Shown: piece after piece, positions 1 through 11,989 of the stretch | Layout of the letters: the number at the start of each line of letters is the position of its first letter | How positions within the stretch are numbered: position 1 is the stretch's first letter | From: Periplaneta americana | Lineage: Eukaryota; Arthropoda; Insecta; Blattodea; Blattidae | Direction of reading: 5' to 3' | Length of the DNA: 64,000 nt | Assembly (NCBI RefSeq): GCF_040183065.1 | Contig: NC_091123.1 | Span: forward strand, 10,596,001 to 10,660,000 | Notes under the pieces: generated by a model | What the model saw: only the letters and a program-made list of their open reading frames with translations | What the model was told of the DNA's origin: nothing | Databases searched by the model: none | Translations under genes and position numbers: made by a program

Positions 1-432
1 AATTTTGGGTGCACTTTTCTCAGAAGTTATAAAAGATACAAATGTGGAAAAAGTAGGTCATATTGCAACATACCTTTATGTATACAACCGGCTAAATAAA
101 TTTAAAATTCCATGAGCGGTTGGCGAGAAAAAAGTTTTTAACTGATTTTTTTGCATTAAGAATTACTACAATATTTTTGCTGAAGATAGGACTAAAAGCT
201 GACAATTAGAAGAAATAAAATTATATTGTCATTTTAGACATATTAAACAAGCGAAAACGATAAAAACCAAATTTCATTTTTTTTGTCAAAATTCGGTGCA
301 TAGACTTCCCTTGTATGTTAAAGAAAAGTAACTATCTCATACTCCTTAGCTACTGTATGTTATTAGCATAACACAAAACCTGGCTAACAAAAGAAAAGGA
401 CACACACTCAGTGAATATTTATGAAGTGTATT
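1..432. other. Unassigned AT-rich DNA
   Basis: I see no coding potential, terminal repeats or tRNA-like boxes in this stretch. It runs directly into a trinucleotide array. Confidence 0.5.
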
Positions 433-480
433 ATGATTATGATTATGATTATTATTATCACTATTATTATTATTATTATG

Positions 481-530
<50 letters not shown>

Positions 531-531
531 G
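433..531. repeat. (ATT)n/(ATG) microsatellite
   Basis: Tandem ATT units are interspersed with ATG units at the left end and become a pure ATT run to the right. The minus-strand reading as poly-Asn is an artefact of the repeat. Confidence 0.95.
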
Positions 532-678
532 CATTAAATAAAAAGTAAGATCTTTAACAAGTTTAATTTATTTACAGTTATTCTGTCTTCGGCTTTTTCA
601 AACTGTCCAAGCAAATGGCGTTGACTTACGAAGCCTAAAATTTTTGCTTGATGAACGGTTCTTCAAACATTTATTTGT

Positions 679-680
<2 letters not shown>

Positions 681-733
<53 letters not shown>

Positions 734-737
734 TAAT
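681..737. repeat. (AAT)n microsatellite
   Basis: Almost pure AAT units with one CAA interruption. The array abuts the 3' end of the RTE-type LINE fragment that follows, and a second AAT array lies on that fragment's other side. Confidence 0.95.
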
Positions 738-1158
738 ACTTACTGGCTTTTAAGGAACCCGGAGGTTCATTGCCGCCCTCACATAAGCCTGCCATCGGTC
801 CCTATTCTGAGCAAGATTAATCCATTCTCTATCATCATATCCCACCTCCCTCGAATCCATTTTAATATTATCCTCCCATCTACGTCTCGGCCTCCCTAAA
901 GGTATTTTTCCCTCCGGCCTCCCAACTAACACTCTATATGCATTTCTGGATTCGCCCATACGTGCTACATGCCCTGCCCATCTCAAACGTCTGGATTTAA
1001 TGTTCCTAATTACGTCAGGTGAAGAATACAATGCGTGCAGTTCTGTGTTGTGTAACTTTCTCCATTCTCCTGTAACGTCATCCCTCTTAGCTCCAAATAT
1101 TTTCCTAAGCACCTTATTCTCAAACACCCTTAACCTGTGTTCCTCTCTCAAAGTGAGA
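738..1158 (-). mobile_element. RTE-type LINE 3' fragment, copy A
   Basis: This is the C-terminal end of a non-LTR retrotransposon reverse-transcriptase protein. The open stretch 1151-750 reads HRLRVFENKVLRKIFGAKR, then RLRWAGHVARMGESRNAYRV and GRPRRRWEDNIKMD, ending at a stop followed by the 3' motif TTAAAAGCCAGTAAGTA. The same block recurs at least seven times in this window. The RT catalytic core is absent, so the copy is strongly 5'-truncated. It sits between two AAT arrays. RTE clade is inferred from the order YADD, KYLG, NACYYS, LRRWxGHV seen in the longer copies; the exact clade is uncertain. Confidence 0.85.
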
Positions 1159-1209
<51 letters not shown>

Positions 1210-1211
1210 TA
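1159..1211. repeat. (AAT)n microsatellite
   Basis: A pure AAT run that begins exactly where LINE copy A is truncated. Confidence 0.95.
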
Positions 1212-1884
1212 ATCATCACAAAAAGACTTACGACTTGGTTCAGTTGCATCTTGGTACTGTGGTGTCAGGAACTATTTGAGATAGAACATCTTGCCATCTT
1301 GTTTTATATATCACACAAAAATCGCGCGCGTAAAATTATTACGATCATTGTTCCTTTTGTTTCCGTGGCAACAGACAATTGCGAAGCGACAGGGCGTGCT
1401 CACGAATTATCTTCTGTTAATTCTGTTGTCACTCTCAGCAGACATTTGTAAACAGAAACGCATCGCCATCACCATGACCACTCTGGGATGAAAGGCGTTG
1501 TTTGAATAATCACAGCAGTTGCTGAAGACTGGACTTGTCTCGTGGAGAACTGAATGTTACATGAAAACTAAATTAGCTCATTCACTTCTGCAACACCTGT
1601 TGACTGAGATTCGTTCCGGTTCGATGCTGCAATTTTTCCGACATATGCATGGATGTGTTTCACAACTGCGTTGGTTAAGACAGTACACGATGGTAGAGAA
1701 GACAAATCACACCGCGAATTCGAAATTTTGTACTGGAATTCTGGCGGTGTATCCTGTGAGTCTTACATGGAAAGAAAAATGGTGAAGGTTAAGTTATGTT
1801 TGATGCAAAAAAAGCCATGAAAGCTTAGAGGATATGTGGAGGTAAAACTCTGTGCTTTTTATAGCGACAAAAAGTTTTACGACC
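1212..1884. other. Unassigned DNA
   Basis: Short open frames occur here, but none has a recognisable motif, splice pairing or codon signal that I can support. No terminal repeats were found. Confidence 0.4.
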
Positions 1885-2110
1885 ACTTCTGTGGTGTAGG
1901 GATCAGCATGCTGGTCCTTACACAGAGCACCCGGGTTCGATTCCCTGTCGGATTGAATTTTCTGGTTGAGGTTTTTTAGTTTTTTCCCTCAACCTTTAGG
2001 CAAATGCCAGAAAATTTGGGCCACAATATCCCTGAATATCACCGGCTTCATTCGTCACCAAAATCATATTCATAACAAATCAATAATATATCTACAGACG
2101 CTATCTACTG
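1885..2110 (+). mobile_element. tRNA-derived SINE
   Basis: A tRNA-like head has a box A-like stretch (GTGTAGGGATCAGCATGCTG) and a good box B (GGGTTCGATTCCC). It is followed by a body containing GGTTGAGGTTTTT and CCCTCAACC, an element shared with the SINEs at 49391 and 62822. This is a Pol III-type retroposon, not a tRNA gene, because the head cannot complete a cloverleaf and runs into the shared body. The 3' limit is approximate. Confidence 0.7.
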
Positions 2111-2969
2111 TAGTTCACAACAATAGAACCAGCCTCAACAATAGTACACAGGCCTTCGGATTTCACCCAAAAAAAATAACTCGCGATATGACCAGAGATG
2201 TTAAAGCGAGTATAAATGAGGAGTTCACAACCAGAATGAACCAAGTCCATCTGGAATAGTTCGGAGATATTTAGTCTTAAAGTTCCTGGCTCACGCTTAG
2301 CAACCTTCACCTTCCATAGGAAATGCTGCCCTCTGTGGAGTAACAAATGAGTTATGAACTTTGTTTGTTGTGGCAATGAATAAATCTAAGTTTTCTTCAT
2401 CCGAGATTGTATTAATCCACAAACTGATCACTGGTGGACTTGGTCCACTCTGGTTGTGAGCCCCTCAAATAACAGCCAGAAAAAAATTTTCCGTATTCGT
2501 TTGATTATTGATTTGAAAGAGAGGAATCTTCACTTTAATAATTTGATTAATTTGACTCAGTGTGTTCTTGATTTCAAGACCCATTAATTTCTTACAAAAA
2601 TATATTTCATAATGCAGGGACGGAAAACCGTCGCCCTTCAGCTGGGTGGTACGCGGATTGGTGTAAATTTAAAATAAGACTATCATACTGTACTGTCTAT
2701 TTTCGTTCTTATTCTACACATTTCAACCAAAATATTTGAAAACTGATCTGTGATTCTTTCGAAAAGTCATGTAAACCCAACGAATAAGCCACAACTCTTC
2801 TGTTTCAAATACTTTCTCTACATACAAATAAGTTGATTGTGTCACGAAGCAGAGCCGCCACTGCTGCACAAGTTCACCGAGTAAATGGAGCGCGACCCGA
2901 GCGAAAGTGAACAAGGACGATCAGATAGGACGGAGTGAAGGAGGAGACAAGGAGAAACGACGTAATGTA
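2111..2969. other. Unassigned DNA
   Basis: I see no gene, terminal repeat or tRNA-like sequence here. Purine content rises from about 2885 towards the next tract. Confidence 0.4.
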
Positions 2970-5900
2970 ATAAATAAGGGGAAAAATAGGGAAATGGATT
3001 AAAATGGATAGAAGAAAGAGAGAGAAAGAAGTGACAGGTATATAAATAAGTAGATAAAAGGGAAGAAATGAAAAAAAAAAACAAAAAGAAAATTTATGTA
3101 TAACAAGAAAAGAATATAAAAAGATCTAGATAAATGAATGAAGAAGGCATGAAAGGAATAAGAAAAATGGTTCGAGGGAATATATAAGGGGAAGAATAAT
3201 TAAGCAACGGAAGTCAAAGGAACAATGGGAGAAATAAAAGAAGAAAAAATCTAAGGAAGATAGAAAGGGGATAAAGATGATAGAATGATAGAAGGAAGAA
3301 TAGGAAGGTAACAATAAAGAACTAAAGAAAGAATATAATGAATAAAGAATGGGGAGGTAGAAAGGAAGAAAACAAAGAAATAAAATAAGAAATAAAAATG
3401 GGGGGAAGAAGAAAAGACAGGAAGGAAGGACAAATGAGACAATTGGGTAAGGAAAGAATGGGGAAGAACAAGGAAAGGGGTCAAGAAAGAAAGGAAAATA
3501 AGAACAAGTTACAAAAGAAAGAAAGAAATAAAGAAAGAAAGATAGAAACAAAGGAAGAAAGAAAGAAAGATATAAACAAAGGAACAAAGGAATAAATAAA
3601 GAAAGGAAGATATAAACAAAGGAAGAAGGAAGATGGAAACAAAGGAAGAAATAAGGAAAGAAAAATATAAAGAAAGGAAGAAAGGAAGATAGAAACAAAG
3701 GAAGAAATAAAGAAAGGAAGATAGAAACAAAGGAAGAAGGAAGATGGAAACAAAGGAAGAAATAAGGAAAGAAAAATATAAACAAAGGAAGAAAGGAAGA
3801 TAGAAACAAAGGAAGAAATAAAGAAAGGAAGATAGAAACAAAGGAAGAAATAAAGAAAGGAAGATATAAACAAAGGAAGAAGGAAGATGGAAACAAAGGA
3901 AGAAATAAGGAAAGAAAAATATAAACAAAGGAAGATAGAAACAAAGGAAGAAATAAAGAAAGGAAGATAGAAACTAAGGAAGAAATAAAGAAAGGAAGAT
4001 AGAAACAAAGGATCAAATAAAGAAAGAAAGAAAGATAGAAAGAAAGGAAGAAATAAAGAAAGTAAGATAAAAACAAAGGAAGAAAGGAAGAAATAAAGAA
4101 AGAAAGATAGAAACAAAGGAACAAATAAAGAAAGGAAGATGGAAACAAAGAAATAAATAAAGAAAGAAAGATAGAAAGAAAGGAAGAAATAAAGAAAGGA
4201 AGATAGAAACAAGGGAAGAAATAAAGAAAGGAAGATAGAAACAGAGGAACAAATAAAGAAAGAAAGATAGAAAGAAAGGAAGAAATAAAGAAAGGAAGAT
4301 AAAAACAAAGGAAGAAAGGAAGAAATAAAGAAAGAAAGATAGAAACAAAGGAACAAATAAAGAAAGGAAGATAGAAAGAAAGGAAGAAATAAAGAAAGGA
4401 AGATAGAAAGATAGGAAGAAATAAAGAAAGGAAGATAGAAAGAAGGAAGAAATAAAGAAAGGAAGATAGAAACAAAGGATCAAAAAAGAATGAAAGAAAG
4501 ATAGAAAGAAAGAAAGGAAGAAATAAAGAAAGAAAAATATAAACAAAGGAAGAAAGGAAGAAATAAATAAAGGAAGATAGAAACAAAGGAAGAAATAAAG
4601 AAAGGAAGATAGAAACAAAGGATCAAATAAAGAAAGAAAGAAAGATAGAAAGAAAGGAAGAAATAAAGAAAGGAAGATAAAAACAAAGGAAGAAAGGAAG
4701 AAATAAAGAAAGAAAGATAGAAACAAAGGAACAAATAAAGAAAGGAAGATGGAAACAAAGAAATAAATAAAGAAAGAAAGATAGAAAGAAAGGAAGAAAT
4801 AAAGAAAGGAAGATAGAAACAAGGGAAGAAATAAAGAAAGGAAGATAGAAACAGAGGAACAAATAAAGAAAGAAAGATAGAAAGAAAGGAAGAAATAAAG
4901 AAAGGAAGATAAAAACAAAGGAAGAAAGGAAGAAATAAAGAAAGAAAGATAGAATCAAAGGAACAAATAAAGAAAGGAAGATAGAAAGAAAGGAAGAAAT
5001 AAAGAAAGGAAGATAGAAAGAAAGGAAGATAGAAAGAAAGGAAGAAATAAAGAAAGGAAGATAGAAACAAAGGATCAAATAAAGAAAGAAAGAAAGATAG
5101 AAAGAAAGAAAGGAAGAAATAAAGAAAGAAAAATATAAACAAAGGAAGAAAGGAAGAAATAAATAAAGGAAGATAGAAACAAAGGAAGAAATAAAGAAAG
5201 GAAGATAGAAACAAAGGATCAAATAAAGAAAGAAAGAAAGATAGAAAGAAAGGAAGAAATAAAGAAAGGAAGATAAAAACAAAGGAAGAAAGGAAGAAAT
5301 AAAGAAAGAAAGATAGAAACAAAGGAACAAATAAAGAAAGGAAGATGGAAACAAAGAAATAAATAAAGAAAGAAAGATAGAAAGAAAGGAAGAAATAAAG
5401 AAAGGAAGATAGAAACAAGGGAAGAAATAAAGAAAGGAAGATAGAAACAGAGGAACAAATAAAGAAAGAAAGATAGAAAGAAAGGAAGAAATAAAGAAAG
5501 GAAGATAAAAACAAAGGAAGAAAGGAAGAAATAAAGAAAGAAAGATAGAAACAAAGTAACAAATAAAGAAAGGAAGATAGAAAGAAAGGAAGAAATAAAG
5601 AAAGGAAGATAGAAAGAAAGGAAGAAATAAAGAAAGGAAGATAGAAACAAAAGATCAAATAAAGAAAGAAAGAAAGATAGAAAGAAAGAAAGGAAGAAAT
5701 AAAGAAAGAAAAATATAAACAAAGGAAGAAAGGAAGAAATAAATAAAGGAAGATAGAAACAAAGGAAGAAATAAAGAAAGGAAGATAGAAAGAAAGGAAG
5801 ATAGAAAGAAAGGAAGATATAAACAAAGGAACAAATAAAGAAAGGAAGATAGAAACAGAGGAAGAAATAAAGAAAGAAAGGAAGAAATAAAGAAAGGAGG

Positions 5901-6180
5901 ATAAAAACAAAGGAAGAAAGGAAGAAATAAAGAAAGAAAGATAGAAACAAAGGAACAAATAAAGAAAGGAAGATAGAAAGAAAGGAAGAAATAAAGAAAG
6001 GAAGATAGAAAGAAAGGAAGAAATAAAGAAAGGAAGATAGAAAGAAAGGAAGAAATAAAGAAAGGAAGATAGAAACAAAGGAAGATATAAACAAAGGAAC
6101 AAATAAAGAAAGGAAGATAGAAACAAAGGAAGAAATAAAGAAAGGAAGCTAAAACAAAGGAAGAAAGAAATAAAGAAAGG
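2970..6180. repeat. Polypurine (GAAA/GGAA-type) satellite tract, ~3.2 kb
   Basis: The plus strand is almost entirely A and G with regularly spaced single pyrimidines, built from GAAA, GGAA, GATAGAAA and AACAAAGG words. The first ~500 bases are irregular; from about 3490 the array is regular. Very long minus-strand frames rich in Phe, Leu, Ser and Tyr arise because the complement is TTTC/TTCC without stops; they are not genes. Such mirror-like purine tracts can form triplex DNA (established for homopurine tracts in general). Confidence 0.95.
4011..5816. repeat. ~600-bp higher-order repeat within the polypurine tract
   Basis: Two different landmarks recur in step. GATCAAATAAAGAAAG with the GATAAAAACAAAGG continuation lies at 4011, 4621 and 5217. 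A second GATC landmark followed by GAAAGAAAAATATAAAC lies at 4478, 5073 and 5653. Spacings are 610 and 596, and 595 and 580. Three copies of a ~600-bp block therefore underlie the short-word repeat. Outer limits are approximate. Confidence 0.8.
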
Positions 6181-6817
6181 ATGTCTTGTAAACGCCAAAT
6201 CGCATTGTTTGTCTAACACACTGATCTTTTTCCTACCTCACATAAACTGTCCGGCAGAGGAACGGGCGGTTTTATGGAGCGTGCATCTCTCACAGCGATA
6301 AACGCCGTGCACATTCTGTTGGACAGTGCCATTTAGTCGTCATGGAAAAGTAGAGCGGAGCACAACATTCTTTTACAATTAAGAGCTTTTACAAGAACGA
6401 CAATTTGAAGCTCCTTGGCTTGAATTTCGTCGTCATGATCCCTTCCCATTTGGTCACGTGATTAAAACATCGATCATCATCTTCGAGGAAAGTGGTTCGA
6501 CACTGAAAAAAAGTCTTCAGGAAGGAGAACCGTGTTTACTCCAGACGACAATGTTCCAGAGGATAAGATATGCTGCGACATTGTATGGGTTAAGTAGGCC
6601 GGAGATATGAAGACTGTACGCGTGAATGGTAGTCACTTAAAGTATGTCGTTTTCAAGAAATAAATCACTGACCATGTACTCTATCATCTTATGTATATAA
6701 CTTTGAAAAAAATATATGAACTTTTGACTCATTAACCAATTGTTTATAATCGTCCATTTCGCTACCGAACCATGTAACATAATATTTATAACACTTTAAA
6801 GTTTGAACTGATTTTAA
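6181..6817. other. Mostly unassigned DNA with a decayed transposase-like fragment
   Basis: At about 6340-6600 the plus strand can be read, with frameshifts, as FEAPWLEFRRHDPFPFGHVI, then a FEESGSTLKK-like stretch and GRRTVFTPDDNV. This resembles the N-terminal helix-turn-helix linker of mariner/Tc1-like transposases (inference). No terminal repeats were found. The rest is unassigned. Confidence 0.35.
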
Positions 6818-7660
6818 ATGACCTTTTATTTATACTATGAGAACAATATTACGTACACACTTGATAAACTGCTAACTGACGTATTTTATTTTTGCATAAG
6901 ATTTTTTGATGATATGACGTTGTTAACTAAAGAGGAGACGATACTAAGGGATATATTATTGAAGGTAAATGACAGTTGTGAGCAGTATGGGATGAAGATA
7001 AATACAAACAAAACGAAGACCATGGTTACCGGAAGAAAAATAAAGGAAGTAAAAGTGCGAATTCTAAATGAAGTGGTTGAATAAGTAGACAGCTCCAAAT
7101 ACTTAGGGTGTAAAATAAGCAGTAACATGAGCTGCTGCCAGGAAGTCAAAAGGAGGATAGCAATGGCAAAGGAAGCTTTTAATAGAAAAAGGAGCATCTT
7201 ATGTGGATCTCTGGAGAAAAACTAAGGAAGAGACTAGTGAAGTGCTTTATGTGGAGTGAGACATTGTATGGGGCAGAAGCACGGATATTACCACGAAGTG
7301 AAGAGAAGCGACTTGAAGCATTTGAAAGCAGATATGGAGAAGAATGGAAAGAGATAATAAGAAATGAAACTATGTTGGAAAAATTGGCTGAAGAAAGAAT
7401 AATGCTGAAATTGATCAGGAAGAGAAAAGAGAATTGGCTGGGTCACTGGCTGAAAAAAGACTATCTACTAAAGGATGCATTGGAAGGAATGGTGAACGGG
7501 AGAAGAGTTCGGGGCATTAGAAGATATCAGATGATAGACGGCATTAAGATATAATATTGTATATGCATAAAATACGGAGACAGAGAGAAAGGCAGAACAT
7601 AGGAAAGATTGAAGAATGCTGGGTTTGCAGTGAAAAACTTACCCTTGGGCGGAAAACTGT
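6818..7660 (+). pseudogene. Decayed LINE reverse-transcriptase 3' region
   Basis: A run of broken frames matches the pattern of a non-LTR RT C-terminal half. It reads DDMTLLTKEE and GMKINTNKTKTMV, then after a stop SKYLGCKIS and EVKRRIAMAKEAF, then LYGAEARIL, RKRKENWLGHWLKKDYLL and GRRVRGIRRYQM. The FDD at about 6910 corresponds to the RT YADD motif with an altered context. At least three frame breaks separate the blocks. It differs from the abundant RTE family by sequence and lacks the (TAAG)n end. It stops where the Helitron begins. Confidence 0.7.
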
Positions 7661-7667
7661 AAATGAA

Positions 7668-9115
7668 TCTATACTAATAATAAATCTGTAGCCGAAATTT
7701 TTCTGGTAATTTTCGATTTTCCAAAAATAATTGGTCCTAACATATATAATTAACCACCCTGAAACCGAAAATCGCTTTTTTGAAATTTTTGTTTGTATGT
7801 CTGTCTGTCTGTCTGTATGTTACCTTTTCACGCGATAATGGATGAACGGATTTCGATGAAAATTGGAATATGAATTATGTTCGTTGTAACTTAGATTTTA
7901 GGCTATATGGCATTCAAAATACATTATTTAAAGGGGGGTTATAAGGGGGCCTGAATTAAATAAATCGAAATATCTCGCTTATTATTGATTTTTGTGAAAA
8001 ATGTTACATAACAAACGTTTCTTTAAAAATAATTTTCGATAAGTTTTATTTCTTGAAAAATTTTGATAGGACTGATATTTAATGAGATAAATGAGTTTTA
8101 AAATTAAAATTACTGCCATCTAAGGCCGTATAATGAAATAAAAAACAAATGATTTGGTCTATAAGGGGCCTTGGACAGCAACAATCGAAAGCTATGAAAG
8201 ATAGCCTACAGAGAATGTTTCTGTGTTTGTATGAAGTAATATCGGAAGCTAAATTAACCGATTTATATAATTAATTATTATTTCACCATTGGAAAGTGTA
8301 GATTCTCTAGATGGACATAATGCTATAATGTTATTACAGTTACTTCTGATATAATATTATGTAATATATAATATAATATAATATACTTACTTACAAATGG
8401 CTTTTAAGGAACCCGAAGGTTCATTGCCGCCCACACATAAGCCCGCCATCGGTCCCTATCCTGTGCAAGATTAAGCCAGTCTCTATCATCATACCCCACC
8501 TCCCTCAAATCCATTTTAATATTATCCTCCCATCTACGTCTCGGCCTCCCTAAAGGTCTTTTTCCCTCCGGTCTCCCAACTAACACTCTATATGCATTTC
8601 TGGATTCGCCCATACGTGCTACATGCCCTGCCCATCTCAAACGTCTGGATTTCAAGTTCCTAATTATGAATATAATATAATATAATATAATATAATATAT
8701 GTAATGTAGTATTATATAATATAATTTAAGTTATTTGAAGGGTTCAGAACCATAGTGGGCCAAACGCCATTTACTGAATACGTAGAAAACAAGGGTTAAA
8801 ATTAAGTTATTACCATAATTCAATGGAAACCTGTAACAAGTAAAATAAAATATACACATTAAATCTAAATGATGTCATTGTTCATTAAAGTATGGTTGCA
8901 TATAATAAAAATTAGAAACATGTTAAAGGAATTGTCATTGCACCAAATGAGTGTCTCTGGACCAAAATGATCGCATTTTAATTATTTGGATGCAATTTAA
9001 ATTAAGTAACATATTAAACGATTTATCCTTCTATGAAACACGAATGTTCCCTGGATCAAATGTCCTTTTTTAATTATGTAATTACTTTATATTTATTTCT
9101 AACGGGTACGGCTAG
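7668..9115 (+). mobile_element. Non-autonomous Helitron, copy 1 (interrupted)
   Basis: The element begins TCTATACTAATAATAAATCT after an A and ends ...GGGTACGGCTAG before a T, matching Helitron rules (5' TC, 3' CTRR, insertion between A and T). It is closely similar along its length to 58848-59979, including a CTGTCTGTCTGT tract and the words CACGCGATAATG and GAACGGATTTCGATG. It lacks the ~16-bp 3' hairpin present in copy 2. It encodes no Rep/helicase. An RTE LINE fragment (8385-8667) and expanded (TATAA)n lie inside. Confidence 0.8.
8385..8667 (-). mobile_element. RTE-type LINE 3' fragment, copy B (inside Helitron)
   Basis: The C-terminal block is readable from 8655 to 8404 (RLRWAGHVARMGESRNAYRV, then GRPRRRWEDNIKMDLREVG) and ends with the family 3' motif and TAAG units. 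It is flanked on both sides by (TATAA)n, and the Helitron copy at 58848 has no LINE at the same place. Confidence 0.85.
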
Positions 9116-9712
9116 TGAATAAATAAATTTATTTTTCAATAAATTGTTTTTCTAACCCCCTGTGAGTTCTACTGCACAGGGATTCATGTTTTACCCCGAG
9201 GAGCGATTGAATTCAGCACTTCTTATTGGTTTGAAAGGCTCGTTAAGTGCTGAATATTGGTGTCGTCTTCGGTACCATTTAGCGAAGACGCCGACAAACG
9301 TAGTTGTTTGTTTTGGTGGTGCCGCACACGGTGCCATGCCGTAAGCTCCTGGATGCGCCTGGCAGATGTGTTATCGAGAGGAGAAACGCGTTCGAAAGCG
9401 CTACCAATCGGCAGAAGAACCGATTGCAACGCTCTTCCGCGTGAAAAAGTAGACCGCAGCAGTAAGCTAATTGTTGACAATTCCGAGACACGATTTGTCA
9501 AGTCGCAAAAGTTCTCTCCTAAGCGCGATGAATAGTGACATCCAACACATCTGTTTCTGTTCCGAGGCGGATCGAGTTTCTTCCTGAATGGTTCTCAGCT
9601 AAAAATATCCTAATGACTAGAACTCCGATGTTTAGGCATTTATAACAGTTAAAATAGGCAGGCAAAAAAGGCAATAAAACTTAAATAAGGCACAATAATC
9701 TTTGAAAAAAGC
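9116..9712. other. Unassigned DNA
   Basis: Overlapping short frames occur on both strands at 9160-9535, but none has a recognisable domain. I cannot support a gene here. Confidence 0.4.
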
Positions 9713-10320
9713 ATTACTTACTTACTTACTGGCTTTCAAGGAACCCGGAGGTTCATTGCCGCCCTCACATAAGCCCGCCATCGGTCCCTATCCTGAGCAA
9801 GATTAATCCAGTCTCTATCACCATATCCCACCTCCTTCAAATCCATTTTAAGATTATTTTCCCAGCTACGTCTCGGCCTCCCTAAAGGTCTTTTTCCCTC
9901 CGGCCTCCCAATTAACATTCTATATGCATTTTTGGATTCGCCCATACGTGCTACATGCCCTGCCCATCTCAAACGTCTGGATTTAATGTTCCTAATTATA
10001 TCAGGTGAAGAACACAATGCGTGCAGTTCTGCGTTGTGTAACTTTCTCCATTCTCCTGTAACTGCATCCCGCTTAGCCCCAAATATTTTCCTAAGAACCT
10101 TATTCTCAAACACCCTTAATCTCTGTTCCTATTTCAAAGTGAGAGTCCAAGTTTCACAACCATACAGAACAACTGGTAATATAACTTTTTTTTATATAAA
10201 TTCTAACTTTCAGATTTTTTGACAACAGACTAGGTGACAAAAGCTTCTCAACCGAATAATAACAGGCATTTAACATATTTATTCTGCGTTTAATTTCCTC
10301 CTGAGTTTCATTTAAATATA
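9713..10320 (-). mobile_element. RTE-type LINE 3' fragment, copy C
   Basis: A longer 5'-truncated copy. The C-terminal block is open from 10113 to 9736. Upstream (towards 10320) the RT-flanking segment that contains NACYYSVEKLL and LSKNLKVRI in the family is present but shifted in frame, with a T-rich insertion near 10185. It ends in four TAAG units. Confidence 0.85.
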
Positions 10321-10474
10321 TAAGATAATGGTGAAAAGATAATAAATATAAATATAATAAAAATATAAGATAATAATAATAATAACAATACAGTAGTATT
10401 AATAATAAAATAGTGAAGTACAAAGCATACAATGTACAGAATATTTTTAGGTACACACAGTAAGGAAAATTATG

Positions 10475-10475
<1 letters not shown>

Positions 10476-10542
<67 letters not shown>

Positions 10543-10546
10543 TAGC
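10476..10546. repeat. (TA)n microsatellite
   Basis: An almost uninterrupted TA dinucleotide run at the presumed 3' end of the minus-strand LINE fragment that follows. Confidence 0.95.
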
Positions 10547-10990
10547 TCAAGTTATCGCATACCATTATCGGGAAATATGAAAACAAGAAGATAAAATAAG
10601 TTAAATATCACTAGAATATAAAAAAATGTGAACACGTGGAAATATGCAATGCAACACTTGTCATAATAGTAAGTTAGTTTGGCAACTCGTCATAAGATAA
10701 TTTTCTAACTTGGATCTGAAAGATTTCAAGGTTAGGCAGCCGTTGACTTCAGGCGGCAGAGAGTTCCAGTGACGAGAGATAGCAACAGTGAAAGATGAGG
10801 AATAAAGAGATGATGTGTGGAGTGGAATTTCTAGCGTGTTATCGCGTTCAATATTATGATAGCGAGAGAGAGTATGAAAGCGATCGAATAAATAAGAGGG
10901 GGATGAAGAGTGCGTAATTCGATATAAGAGAGAATGCGAATGCAGATTTTTCCTCTCATGTAACCTAAGCCATGATAACTTCCGCCACAT
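10547..10990 (-). mobile_element. CR1/Jockey-like LINE C-terminal fragment
   Basis: The open frame 10990-10661 reads LSWLRLHERKNLHSHSLLYR, then SSSPSYLFDRFHTLSRYHN, SLYSSSFTVAISRHWNSLPP and a LKSFRSKLENYLM tail. This is the RT-distal C terminus common to CR1/Jockey-type LINEs (family-level recognition). The same protein tail occurs at about 28770-28920 and 61780-62060. The catalytic RT is absent. Confidence 0.75.
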
Positions 10991-11023
10991 TTAATACTAT
11001 ACATTTTTCAATGAAAAAATGCG

Positions 11024-11096
11024 AGGCCTGACCGGGCCTCGAATCCGGACCTCCTGTGTGACAAATCGGACGTATGAGCAACTCAGCTACCGCAGA
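11024..11096 (-). mobile_element. tRNA-like SINE head
   Basis: On the minus strand a box A-like GGTAGCTGAGTTGCTCATAC is followed about 40 bases later by box B-like GGATTCGAGGCCC. No downstream SINE body is recognised, so this is a head-only or truncated copy, or a decayed tRNA. Confidence 0.5.
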
Positions 11097-11669
11097 AGAC
11101 AAATATTTAAGGAAAGATTTTGACGTCGACATTATTCTCCTTATAGAATAACTGCATTATTCACCGTATTGTTGTAGTACGTGACACAACCTGGAAATCG
11201 AAATTTACACTACTGGATTTGTACCCATACACGCTGCTAAGTACTTGAACAGCTTAGGAAGACATGAGTAATTAGCAAAATTTGTTAAAACTTCAAAACA
11301 AAAATGTAACTAAAAATTACTGTAAGAGTTACGCAAATCAACTTTGACTGCCTGACGTGCCTTGAGCGAGTTTCATTGTTTGTTTGTTATGCCTGCGATT
11401 GTTTGTTTGTTATGCCTGCGGTGTGCTACTGCCGACCTTGGCGATGAGTGCAAGTCATCAGCCTCGCCGTGGACACGGAAGTCACCACAGCTGGACTGCG
11501 CAATTCTGACCAGGGGCGTGTTGAAGGAATTACATTCTGACTTCAGACACATGAGTCATGTGCCATTATCTCAATATAATTTCCTCAGTCACCAATTTTT
11601 GAGACCCGTGTTTTATTTCGCAATCTCCAAGTTAAACTCTGTCAATTAGGTACACATTTCTGTTAACTT
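11097..11669. other. Unassigned DNA
   Basis: A small direct repeat of TTGTTTGTTATGCCTGCG lies at about 11376-11421. No gene was recognised. Confidence 0.4.
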
Positions 11670-11927
11670 TTTTTATTTGGTTATTTAACGACGCTGTATC
11701 AACTACGAGGTTACTTAGCGTCGATGAAATTTGTGATAGCGAGATGGTATTTGTCGAGATGATGCTGAGAATTCGCCATAGATTATCTGGCATTCACTTT
11801 ATGGTTTGGGAAAACCTCGGACAAAACCCAACCAGGTAATCGGCCCAAGCGGGAATCAAACCCGCGCCCGAGCGCAACGTCAGACCGGCAGGCAAGCGCC
11901 TTAACCGACTGAGCCACGCCGGTGGCT
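11670..11927 (-). mobile_element. tRNA-derived SINE, family 1
   Basis: The minus strand starts GCCACCGGCGTGGCTCAGTC, has box B GGGTTTGATTCCCGC and a body with TTACCTGGTTGGGTTTTGTC, and ends with AGCGTCGTTAAATAACC and a T-rich stretch on the plus strand. Copies lie at 26623, 40705 and 63101. Imperfect flanking repeats (TTCTGTTAAC and ATCTGTCAATG) suggest a target duplication. Confidence 0.85.
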
Positions 11928-11989
11928 CATATCTGTCAATGTTCATCTATTTTATATCCTATTACCGAATACAATCCAATGCGCTGTAG

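Noticed and set aside
346-534. Poly-Asn frames here and at other AAT arrays
   Set aside because: Artefacts of (ATT)n microsatellites.
3126-6219. Several minus-strand frames of 240-580 residues rich in Phe, Leu, Ser and Tyr
   Set aside because: They overlap in all three frames of the same purine tract and follow its repeats. They exist because the complement of GAAA/GGAA lacks stop codons.
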